Positions 51,337-59,199 of a stretch of 64,000 nt of DNA are shown piece by piece. Numbering within the stretch: the first letter of the stretch is position 1; each line of letters starts with the position of its first letter. The DNA lies in contig JACJYP010000005.1 in NCBI GenBank assembly GCA_020636045.1, positions 62,001 to 126,000 of the forward strand, written 5' to 3'. The notes under the pieces were generated by a model that searched no databases, was not told where the DNA came from, and was given only the letters and a program-made list of their open reading frames with translations. The translations under genes and the position numbers were made by a program. Origin of the DNA: Lewinellaceae bacterium (GTDB lineage: Bacteria > Bacteroidota > Bacteroidia > Chitinophagales > Saprospiraceae).

Positions 51337-51741
51337 ATGGAACATCTATTGAAAGACCTCTCCGATACTGCAAAGGCCGCGCTCGAAAAGGCAGGCGTAA
51401 AATTTGAAGAATTAAAACATCTGTCTGCCCAGAAATTTGCCGAACTCAGCGAAAAAGCGGAGAAAATGGCCGCGGAAGGCAAGGAAGAAGCCGCTGAAGC
51501 CGCTGCCGAACTGAAAGCGCTGCGCGAAAAGATCGCCGCATACGAAGGCGGCGCGCTCGGATATCTGTCCGATAAAGCGAAAGAACTCATGGGCGACGCG
51601 AAGGAAGAAGCGGGCGAACTTGCCGAAAAGGGCAAGGATTTTTGGGAGAAGGCGAAAGATTATGTGGCTGACAAAAAGGACGACGCGCGCGAATTCCTCA
51701 CTGGAAAAGACAAGGACGGCGACGATTCGACACCGGCCTGA
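51337..51741 (+). CDS. Helical, charged YtxH/LEA-like protein
   Basis: 134-aa soluble protein made of Ala/Glu/Lys-rich heptads (KFAELSEKAEKMAAEGKEEA and similar), with no membrane segment or signal. The composition is like small LEA-like or apolipoprotein-like stress proteins, and like the soluble part of YtxH-type proteins. It has its own upstream region and a terminator. Function unknown. Confidence 0.65.
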   Translation: MEHLLKDLSDTAKAALEKAGVKFEELKHLSAQKFAELSEKAEKMAAEGKEEAAEAAAELKALREKIAAYEGGALGYLSDKAKELMGDAKEEAGELAEKGKDFWEKAKDYVADKKDDAREFLTGKDKDGDDSTPA

Positions 51742-51757
51742 CAAGTTTGTCAAAGCA

Positions 51758-51830
51758 AGAGGGTTTGCACCTGAAAAATGACAACAGCCGGTATCGGCCG
51801 CCGCACTTTTCGGATGCAAACCCTCTCTTT
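51758..51830. terminator. Hairpin between two convergent genes
   Basis: AGAGGGTTTGCA (51758-51769) and its complement (51815-51826) with a 45-base loop, followed by CTTT on the plus side. It separates the charged helical protein gene from the aldolase gene. Confidence 0.5.
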
Positions 51831-51846
51831 ATTGTCGCTGCCGGGT

Positions 51847-52509
51847 TTAACCGTTTGCCTTCCGGTAGTCGGCGAGGAATTTTTCCAATCCGATATCGGT
51901 AAGGGGGTGGTTGAACAAACCCATGATGGCGCTCAGCGGGCAGGTCACCACATCGGCGCCCGCCTTGGCTGCTTCCACGATATGCAGCGGGCTGCGGATG
52001 CTGGCTGCAAGGATCGCCGTTTCATAGCCCTGCGTAGTGTATATCTTGAATATTTCCTTGATCAGCGCCATGCCGTCCCAGTTGGTGTCGTCGATGCGGC
52101 CGATGAACGGGCTGAGGTAAGTGGCCCCTGCTTTTGCAGCCAGTATCGCCTGACCTGCCGAGAATACGAGCGTGCAATTGGTCCGGATACCATGTTCGGT
52201 GAAGTAGGAGATCGCTTTTACCCCTTCTTTGATCATAGGCACCTTGACCACGATGTTTTCGTGGATCTCGGACAGTTTTTTGCCTTCCGCAACGATACCT
52301 TTAAAATCGGTAGCGATCACCTCCGCGCTGACATCACGGTTGGCGCCGACGATCTCGCAAATGTCGCGATAGTGCTTCAGGATGTTTTTTTCTCCGCTGA
52401 TGCCTTCTTTTGCCATCAGAGAGGGGTTGGTGGTCACACCGTCGAGGATGCCGAGTTCAGCGGCTTCGCGAATGTGGTCCAGGTTGGCTGTGTCGATAAA
52501 AAATTGCAT
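51847..52509 (-). CDS. fsa: Transaldolase-like fructose-6-phosphate aldolase
   Basis: 220-aa short transaldolase-family enzyme (TalC/FSA type). It shows MQFFIDTANLDHIREAAELG, DGVTTNPSLMAKEG, the Schiff-base lysine in NIVVKVPM (Lys89), NCTLVFSAGQAILAAKAGATY, and SPFIGRIDD. The length matches FSA rather than full transaldolase. Substrates may be fructose-6-phosphate/dihydroxyacetone or sedoheptulose-7-phosphate; the sequence alone does not decide. Confidence 0.92.
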   Translation of the reverse strand: MQFFIDTANLDHIREAAELGILDGVTTNPSLMAKEGISGEKNILKHYRDICEIVGANRDVSAEVIATDFKGIVAEGKKLSEIHENIVVKVPMIKEGVKAISYFTEHGIRTNCTLVFSAGQAILAAKAGATYLSPFIGRIDDTNWDGMALIKEIFKIYTTQGYETAILAASIRSPLHIVEAAKAGADVVTCPLSAIMGLFNHPLTDIGLEKFLADYRKANG

Positions 52510-52774
52510 GGTAAGCGGCGAATGAGGCTGTCTTAAAAAAGGTTGGTGACGGTTACTTCAGACTCTGAGCGGTCGGGCGAATGCTTATAAAAGGCCTGTA
52601 AAACAACAATACCTCTCCAGACAGGACCATTATCTGTTTAATAAAGTGATCGGATAGCGCGAATGAATATAATAAAAGGAGGGCGGTAGGAAAACGGGAT
52701 TCGACCTTGTTCGATCAATCCGGAGGGGGATGGCAAGATTTCCAGCCATCCCCCTCCAGCATTGTCTTTACAAG
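52510..52774. other. Gap without a recognised gene
   Basis: Between the aldolase start and the SRP RNA terminator I see no convincing coding frame. A weak AGGGGGATGG...CCATCCCCCT inverted repeat at about 52724-52756 may serve as a second stop for the SRP RNA transcript. Confidence 0.4.
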
Positions 52775-52863
52775 AAAAAAAGCGTCAGACACACCGCTAC
52801 GACCACATATCCTTGCTGCGTTTCCGCCCTGGGGAGGTTTTGCAGGAGCTGGTCGCCCGACGC
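52775..52863 (-). ncRNA. ffs: Small SRP RNA (4.5S-type)
   Basis: The minus strand reads GCGTCGGGCGACCA, then the domain IV core CCCAGGGCGGAAACGCAGCA (symmetric-loop strands CAGG and AGCA around a GGAA tetraloop), then TGGTCG and a terminal GACGC followed by seven T. The ends pair (GCGTC/GACGC and GCGACCA/TGGTCGT), giving the single long hairpin of bacterial small SRP RNA. Its -7 box lies at 52869. Ffh (40569) is the protein partner. The 5' end is estimated from the promoter. Confidence 0.9.
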
Positions 52864-52868
52864 CGGCG

Positions 52869-52876
52869 CAAAGATA
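52869..52876 (-). promoter_or_regulatory. TAnnTTTG -7 box of ffs
   Basis: TATCTTTG on the minus strand, 5 bases before the 5' base of the RNA stem; consistent with transcription starting near 52862-52863. The remaining bases to 53097 hold no gene that I can support. Confidence 0.6.
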
Positions 52877-53097
52877 TGCTTTTTTTAAAAAAGCGATGCC
52901 CCTTGCATTGAATTTACAAGGCAGGCCCGGCGGCATATCATCGTGCGTTTCACTAAGGCGGATTTTTGCATATTCAATTAATTCTGCGGCATATATGGAT
53001 AAAAATAAATGAATGGAACGCTAATTGTATACCGCTAAATCCCACAAAAACCGTTCTTTTGCACATGGACAAATGACTGAAAGCCAAATACTATAAT

Positions 53098-56000
53098 ATG
53101 CCTGAATCTGCAATTCCTGCCTCTGCTCCTACTGAAAAAGCATCTGTTGCAACCCCCTCATACAGCGGCGCGGCTCTAGAATGGTTATCGGCTTTGCCGA
53201 ACGAACCCGTGAAGGCCGACCTGACGGCTATAGACGCCGACCTCGCCATCAGCTGTGTGCACGAGCTGGTGGAGAACGGCAAATTTGAGATGACGGTAAA
53301 GTCCAATTTCCCGGCAGGCGACTGGCTCAATCATTTTTATTTCGAGGCGCGCAACCGTGAAAAAGTGTTCGGCACGAAAAACCTCGGGATCGGCTATCCT
53401 TTCGTGATGGCAAAAATGGCCGGGTATGAACTCGCCGCTCCCTTGTTTATCTGGCAATTTCAACTGGAACCGCACGCTCAGCACGTCGACGAATGGTCGG
53501 TGGTTCACAACGACAGCCATTCGGCGGTGCCCAACTATCCGTTTTTCCACCTCCTGGATGCGGTGCATGGAACCGATTTCTCACGCCGCGCCCAGCAACT
53601 CACGGAAGGCAAAAGCCTGAATTCCAGGAGCTTCGATGATATTTGCGAAGGCGTTCGCCTCATGCTGGGCCTTGTAGAAGACGGGCTGCCACTCAGCATT
53701 CAACCGTTCCCGGCAGATGCGCGCGCCAAAGAATATCTCACGGAAGGGCGACTGGTGTGGTCGGCAGTTGCGGGCATTTTCCCCACCCTGCCCCGTACCA
53801 CCGTGACGCACCCGCCGACCGTAGCGCCCGACCTGCCGGCAGAAGGCGCCGACTGGAAGCATACATTTACGATGCTGCCGCTCGACCCCTCTCAACGATC
53901 CGTCCTGCACGCCATGCAGCACAATGCACTGACAGTGGTAGAGGGTACGTCGGGTACCGGCAAAACCTACCTGATCTCTTCCATCGTGATCAACGCCCTG
54001 TCGCATGGCAAGAAATGTCTGGTGGTGTCGAAGAGCATCAACGCGCTGCGGCGCGCGCAGAAATTCCTGCTTGAAAAAGGCTTCGGCGACGTGTCGTTCG
54101 TAATTCGCGACATCGCCGGCGATCAGTTGATGCTGGCCGATATGCTCCGCATGGCCACAGAAAACAAGAACAAGGCGCTGTACAACGAGGAAATGTTCAA
54201 GACAGTGCTGAACAAAACGCAGCGCGAGCAGCGAAAACTGGACGATGCCTGGGAAGAACTGCATGCCCCGCTGTTTGGCGATCTGAATTTTACCGATACG
54301 GTCGGGAAGTACCTGCGCGCCAACCGCATTGAGGGCAAGGAGTTGTTGCTCAGTTATTTGCATCCGCAGGATTTCGAATTTTCCAAAAAAGAATTCGACG
54401 GGATCGTAGAAGCGATCTATGCCAGCGAGCCGCTATTCCGGCGTTTCCCCACGCTGTCGCATCCCCTGGGCCGCCTCAACGAGTCGGTGTTTCTGGCGCA
54501 TGATTCAGAACAGGGCCGGCAATGGACGGAAATGCAGGTAAAATCACTGCTCGGCAAGGCGACGGCATTGCACCACCGCTACATTTCCAAAACGAACGAT
54601 TACGCCGAATCCCTGCTCGACCATTACGAGCAGTACTATTTTGAACTTTCCGCATTCGTGAAACGCATCCGCGACGGACTCGAAGACGGTGTACAGCGGT
54701 TCGGCAGCGATTTTGAAAAACCGATCTCCGCTACGGAAAAACTGTACGGCGTATTCTCCGACCGCTACAAGGAGATCGTGGCCGCCAAGGAAAAGATCGG
54801 CGCCACATTCGACGAGATGCGCCGCAGTTACGGCCTCAGGAAGTACTTTGATTTCGACTTCCCCAACCACTTCGACAGCAAGAACATCAAGAAGATATCC
54901 GAGCTGACCAAGGATTTTGAAGCTTCCATGCGCCTGTGGCGCCGCCGCATTCCGAGCGTGGTCAGGGAAGACGTCAGGCGCCTGAATGCCAAAAGCATAC
55001 ACGCCGACCTCGATTTTCGCGAGCAGATCAAGGAACTGGAGTACGCGATGGATGTTTTCCTCGAGGAATTCAACAGCATGGGGCTCTATGCCGACCACCT
55101 GAAACACGAAATGCTGACCATCCCCAAACGGCAGGAGTTTCTGGAAGACGTGATCGCCCGACTGGAAGAAACGCAGTTCTACCTGCGTGATTTTGAGGAT
55201 TTCTACATCTGGCAGAAGCACTGGCTCGGATTGCGGGGCCCCGAACAGAAAGTGGTGCGCGCCCTGTGCAAGATCAAACCCAACAACTGGCTGGCCGCTT
55301 TTGAGAGCTGGTATCTGCACCACCTGCTTCAGAACGAGTTCAATCCGGGCATGCAGTGGAATGACGACCTGCTGGAGACCCTTGACGACAACCTCCGTGA
55401 ATTGCGGCAGTTGCTGCCCTTCCAGATCAGCGCTTTGTGGCAGAATCGCAAGAACAAGGCCCTGCGCGCACTGAAATCGGCCGACGGCACGGCATTCAAA
55501 ACCTGGTTCGGGAAAAATAACCGGACGCTTTCGGCGACCCACAAGGCGGAAGAACTGTTCCAAAAGCATATCCAGCCGCTGACGGAAACCCTACCCGTAT
55601 TGCTGGTCACTCCCCAGGTTGCCCTCGATGTAGTGCAACTGTCAAATATGACCTTTGACGTCGTTCTGGTTGATGAAGCGCACAATATTCCCAAGCAGGA
55701 ATGTTATCACCTGTTCGAAATGGCCAAAAACCTCGTGGTATTCGGCGATTCCAAGCAAGATATGACGCCTTTTGCGGAGGACGACTTCCTGGAGTTTTGC
55801 CAGGGTATCGGCGCCAGGACGCATCAGCTGGAATATCAGCATCAGGACAGCCCCGAAGAATGGGTGCGTTTCAACAAGATCGCTTTCGGCACACCGTACA
55901 AACGCCTTCCGTCGGGCCGTATCGCCCGTGAAGCCACCGTGGTGGCCAATGTGGAGGGGCGCTACGACGAATCTTCCGGAACCAACGAAGCCGAAGCGCG

Positions 56001-56871
56001 GCAGATCATCGACTGGCTCAACCTGATAGAACCTACGGCGGCGCGCAGCACCTATCCGGTAGTGGGTATCGCCTGCTCTACGGTGCAACAACGCGACCTG
56101 ATCGCAGGACAGTTGCTCAAGATCAGGCAGCGCAAGCAGCCCGGTTTCGAAAAGATACAACAGATGCTGCTCAGCGGACTCGGGGTGTACCAGTTCGCCG
56201 AGTTGCAGGGGCAACACGTGGATATGCTGCTCATTTCCCTGACCCACGGCACCACGGATGCCCAGGGGAGTTTGACACGCCACCTTCATTTCTGGAATAC
56301 ACAATTGGGACTCAACCAGTTGCACGTAGTGCTTACCCGCGCTACCCAAAAACTGTTCATCGCGCATTCCATTCCGCCGGGCCTGCACTCCGTTCTGGCG
56401 GCCGACCGCAACTTCCTCGGTACCTGCATCCTTTCTCATCTGGTCACTTTTGCCGAGCATCTGCAGCGCGGAGAAGGCGAACTGGCAGAAGAACAACTGC
56501 AAAAGATGAAGGGATTGCTCAACTACACGGAGTCTTACTATCCTTTCTCTACATTTATGGAGGAAGTGGAATTTGCCCTGAGGCCCTACTTCGAGGCCAG
56601 CCAGTTAAAACGGAATGCCCTGGCCGCCGGCGTGCGCGTTCCCCTGTTTCTGGAGGCCAAAAACGAGAAAGAGGCCAGCAGCGTATTGTTTTTTGACGGG
56701 GTATTGGCCAAATCTGCGATGCCTTCGTATGAATGGGAGGAGAAAATGAAACGTTTTTTCCACCAAAGCAAGATCGAAGTCGTGCCGACCCTGTCGGTTC
56801 AGTGGTGGAAAAGCCCGAAGCAGGAGGCTCGCAAACTGGCCAGCCGGCTCCTGCGGGGCGAAGAAAAGTAA
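53098..56871 (+). CDS. Large superfamily 1 (Upf1-like) helicase/ATPase
   Basis: 1257-aa protein without signal peptide. After an N-terminal domain of unknown fold (about 1-260) come Walker A GTSGTGKT (283-290), a helicase-like VVSKSINALRRAQ, a helical insert of over 450 residues (about 370-830, full of Lys/Glu/Arg heptads), the Walker B DEAH (859-862) in VVLVDEAHNIPK, VFGDSKQDM (motif III) and NQLHVVLTRATQKLF (motif VI). C-terminal residues (about 1150-1257) form an alpha/beta tail, RVPLFLEAKNEKEASS. Probably translocates on nucleic acid; substrate unknown. The neighbours give no pathway clue. Confidence 0.8.
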   Translation: MPESAIPASAPTEKASVATPSYSGAALEWLSALPNEPVKADLTAIDADLAISCVHELVENGKFEMTVKSNFPAGDWLNHFYFEARNREKVFGTKNLGIGYPFVMAKMAGYELAAPLFIWQFQLEPHAQHVDEWSVVHNDSHSAVPNYPFFHLLDAVHGTDFSRRAQQLTEGKSLNSRSFDDICEGVRLMLGLVEDGLPLSIQPFPADARAKEYLTEGRLVWSAVAGIFPTLPRTTVTHPPTVAPDLPAEGADWKHTFTMLPLDPSQRSVLHAMQHNALTVVEGTSGTGKTYLISSIVINALSHGKKCLVVSKSINALRRAQKFLLEKGFGDVSFVIRDIAGDQLMLADMLRMATENKNKALYNEEMFKTVLNKTQREQRKLDDAWEELHAPLFGDLNFTDTVGKYLRANRIEGKELLLSYLHPQDFEFSKKEFDGIVEAIYASEPLFRRFPTLSHPLGRLNESVFLAHDSEQGRQWTEMQVKSLLGKATALHHRYISKTNDYAESLLDHYEQYYFELSAFVKRIRDGLEDGVQRFGSDFEKPISATEKLYGVFSDRYKEIVAAKEKIGATFDEMRRSYGLRKYFDFDFPNHFDSKNIKKISELTKDFEASMRLWRRRIPSVVREDVRRLNAKSIHADLDFREQIKELEYAMDVFLEEFNSMGLYADHLKHEMLTIPKRQEFLEDVIARLEETQFYLRDFEDFYIWQKHWLGLRGPEQKVVRALCKIKPNNWLAAFESWYLHHLLQNEFNPGMQWNDDLLETLDDNLRELRQLLPFQISALWQNRKNKALRALKSADGTAFKTWFGKNNRTLSATHKAEELFQKHIQPLTETLPVLLVTPQVALDVVQLSNMTFDVVLVDEAHNIPKQECYHLFEMAKNLVVFGDSKQDMTPFAEDDFLEFCQGIGARTHQLEYQHQDSPEEWVRFNKIAFGTPYKRLPSGRIAREATVVANVEGRYDESSGTNEAEARQIIDWLNLIEPTAARSTYPVVGIACSTVQQRDLIAGQLLKIRQRKQPGFEKIQQMLLSGLGVYQFAELQGQHVDMLLISLTHGTTDAQGSLTRHLHFWNTQLGLNQLHVVLTRATQKLFIAHSIPPGLHSVLAADRNFLGTCILSHLVTFAEHLQRGEGELAEEQLQKMKGLLNYTESYYPFSTFMEEVEFALRPYFEASQLKRNALAAGVRVPLFLEAKNEKEASSVLFFDGVLAKSAMPSYEWEEKMKRFFHQSKIEVVPTLSVQWWKSPKQEARKLASRLLRGEEK

Positions 56872-57052
56872 ATAGTCCGCATGTATTTCCAGCCTCTTTG
56901 AGGTATTCAATTGTCCGGCTTGCGCTTTGAAAAGCGGGTTTTGCGCGCTTTAGTGTCGCACACATGACGTTTTTGAGGGGGTAATGCCATACCCCAAACC
57001 TGTTATTGGCATCGCTTTTGTTTTCTCCTGCAAAACATTTAAAGACTTTGCG

Positions 57053-58537
57053 ATGAGAAAACTTTTCCTGCTAATCCTGCTGACGGCCTGTCTGCAGTCC
57101 CAGCACATTAGTGCCCAAAACCCGGAATTCCCAAATGCCATCCATGCAAAACTCAATTTTTTCGATTACGGCCTGCTCAATGATGACGACTTTCGTCTCA
57201 GTCAGGGCTTCGAAGTAGGCATTTTTCGAAACCTCGCACCTTTCCTCAACGTCGGTGTGCCGCTCAAACTCGGTCTGGCAAAATTGCCCGGCATTTCGGA
57301 AAACACCGTGACGACCAGCCTCGATATCCTATTCCACATCGGTAACATGCGCAACGACGCCAAACTGTCGCCCTACGCATTTGGCGGCGCAGGATACTAC
57401 CTGGAAGATTTTAAAAACGGCCATCTTCAGATACCGTTCGGCGCCGGCGTGAATGTGCGTATTTCCAAATTCGCATTTATCAACGTCCAGGGGGAATACC
57501 GCAAGGCCACGCAGGATATGCGTGATAACCTCCAACTCGGCGTCGGATTTGTTTATCTGTTGCACAAAGGCGAACCCAAGCCGCTTACGGTAACCGACCG
57601 CGACCAGGACGGCGTAGCCGATGCGGTTGACAAATGCCCCGACCAGCGCGGGCCGGCTTCTGCCCTGGGCTGCCCGGACAGCGACGGCGACGGATTGGGC
57701 GATCATGAGGACGAGTGCCCGAATGATCCGGGGCCCCTTGATACGAAAGGATGCCCGGACTACGACAAAGACGGTTTTGCCGACAAAGACGATGAATGCC
57801 CCACTGAAGCAGGTCGCTGGAACGGATGCCCCGACACCGATTTCGATGGCGTACCCGACAAAGACGACGATTGCCCGACCGAGGCCGGCACTGCTGCCAA
57901 TAAGGGATGCCCGGATATGAAGGACAGCGACGGCGACGGCGTGCCTGATAAAGACGATCTGTGCCCGACACTGGCCGGAACGAACAAAGGCTGCCCGGAC
58001 ACCGACGGCGACGGCGTGGCAGATAATTTTGATAAATGTCCGAAGGTATTCGGCCCGCCGTCAAACGACGGATGCCCGGTAGAAAACGACAGCGATGGTG
58101 ACGGCGTGGTTGATTCAGCCGATAAATGCCCGTATACACCGGGCCTCAGCACCAATTTTGGTTGCCCGGAAGTGAAGCCGGAGGTGAAAGAACGCCTCGC
58201 TTTTGCGACCAAAGCCGTTCAATTCCAGACCGGTCGCTCAACGCTGAAAAACGAATCGTTCTCTATCCTCGACGAGATCGTCGAGATCATGCGCCAGTAT
58301 CCTGACTACACGCTTTCGATCAGCGGACATACCGACAACGTAGGTGATGAACAGAAAAACAAGCGCCTTTCGGAGGCACGGGCTAAAGCCTGCTACGACT
58401 ATTTCATGTTCCGTGGCATCAAGGCCAAGCGCCTGCGTTACGCCGGCTTTGGCGAGAACCGCCCGATCGCAGAAAACGATACGCCCGAAGGACGCGAACA
58501 AAACCGTCGTGTGGAATTTGAACTGATACTTGACTAA
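57053..58537 (+). CDS. OmpA-family protein with thrombospondin type 3 repeats
   Basis: 494-aa outer-membrane protein; start 57053 gives signal MRKLFLLILLTACLQSQHISAQ. An N-terminal beta-barrel-like part (about 25-190, ending VGFVYLLH) is followed by seven Ca-binding thrombospondin type 3 repeats (about 200-375, DSDGDGVPDKDDLCP and similar) and a C-terminal OmpA domain with SISGHTDNVGDEQKNKRLS that binds peptidoglycan. It resembles OprF-type Bacteroidota OmpA proteins, linking outer membrane and wall. Terminator downstream. Confidence 0.92.
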   Translation: MRKLFLLILLTACLQSQHISAQNPEFPNAIHAKLNFFDYGLLNDDDFRLSQGFEVGIFRNLAPFLNVGVPLKLGLAKLPGISENTVTTSLDILFHIGNMRNDAKLSPYAFGGAGYYLEDFKNGHLQIPFGAGVNVRISKFAFINVQGEYRKATQDMRDNLQLGVGFVYLLHKGEPKPLTVTDRDQDGVADAVDKCPDQRGPASALGCPDSDGDGLGDHEDECPNDPGPLDTKGCPDYDKDGFADKDDECPTEAGRWNGCPDTDFDGVPDKDDDCPTEAGTAANKGCPDMKDSDGDGVPDKDDLCPTLAGTNKGCPDTDGDGVADNFDKCPKVFGPPSNDGCPVENDSDGDGVVDSADKCPYTPGLSTNFGCPEVKPEVKERLAFATKAVQFQTGRSTLKNESFSILDEIVEIMRQYPDYTLSISGHTDNVGDEQKNKRLSEARAKACYDYFMFRGIKAKRLRYAGFGENRPIAENDTPEGREQNRRVEFELILD

Positions 58538-58585
58538 AGAGCCAAAGCGTTAAAAACCAAATCGTTGCAACTGCAACTAAGACTG

Positions 58586-58621
58586 TCCCGAATCGATCTT
58601 CCCGATCGGTTCGGGATTTTT
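58586..58621 (+). terminator. Terminator of the OmpA-family gene
   Basis: TCCCGAA...TTCGGGA stem with inner CGAT/ATCG pairing (58586-58616), followed by five T. Confidence 0.8.
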
Positions 58622-58640
58622 GTTGCTGATCCGGACAAAA

Positions 58641-58675
58641 CAAAAACCGGCAGTTGATAGACAATCTGCCGGTTT
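58641..58675 (-). terminator. Hairpin terminator, minus strand
   Basis: AAACCGGCAG (58644-58653) pairs with CTGCCGGTTT (58666-58675). The minus strand continues in TTTTTGTTTTG, so it would stop transcripts of the minus-strand gene ending at 58834. Confidence 0.55.
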
Positions 58676-58713
58676 CGCCATACTTCAAAATTGGGTGGAT
58701 TAAATGAAGGTAT

Positions 58714-58732
58714 AAAAAAGTCCCCGTGGGGA
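58714..58732 (-). terminator. Short GC hairpin with T-tract, minus strand
   Basis: TCCCCACGGGGA (minus strand) followed by CTTTTTT. It lies between the other minus-strand hairpin and the gene end at 58834. A TACTTTTG box at about 58774 on the same strand could even make it the end of a roughly 50-nt transcript, but evidence is thin. Confidence 0.45.
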
Positions 58733-58833
58733 GGAAAAAATGCTTGTGGCTGCGCTTCATCGCGCATTGCGTAGCAAAAGTAACACGCCGTTTTTATGTT
58801 AGAGCGTTTTTCTTCGCAAAAAAGTTGGCCTGA

Positions 58834-59199
58834 TCAATCATTTGGCTTGCTGCCGACATATAAGTCGCGTGCATAGCGACCCGTCAGTACGCCGAACCCT
58901 GCCAGCAGACCGCCCAGCACTGCCGTCAGCAACACCAGTTGCCAGCCTTGCAGGCCCTGGAACAGCAGTCCTACTTTTGCCGACAGGATGCCATCGTTAG
59001 CATTGTTCAGCATGGCGGCGGTGGTGCCCCACAGCAGGCTGCCGCCCAAAAAGCCGGCGAGGAATCCCCTGAAAGCATGCATGGGGAACAGCCATCCGGC
59101 CAGTACGCCGATCGGGGCGATCGCCCACCAGGGAACGCCGAAGCGGCTTGACTGGCCCAGGAGGAAGATGAACAGGATCGTGGAAAGTATGCGCCTCAT
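58834..59199 (-). CDS. Small membrane protein of unknown function
   Basis: 121-aa protein with four hydrophobic stretches (about 5-22, 24-42, 45-62 and 84-105) and the hydrophilic end DLYVGSKPND. It starts within the stop codon of the penicillin-acylase gene (ATGA), so the two are translated as a unit. The acylase partnership is the only clue to function. A similar small membrane protein gene (62028) lies near the other end of the acylase gene. Confidence 0.6.
   Translation of the reverse strand: MRRILSTILFIFLLGQSSRFGVPWWAIAPIGVLAGWLFPMHAFRGFLAGFLGGSLLWGTTAAMLNNANDGILSAKVGLLFQGLQGWQLVLLTAVLGGLLAGFGVLTGRYARDLYVGSKPND

Noticed and set aside
58534..58767. 77-codon minus-strand ORF between the OmpA gene and the small membrane protein
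   Set aside because: It crosses three terminator hairpins and has no recognisable feature; a -7-like box upstream is not enough to call a gene.
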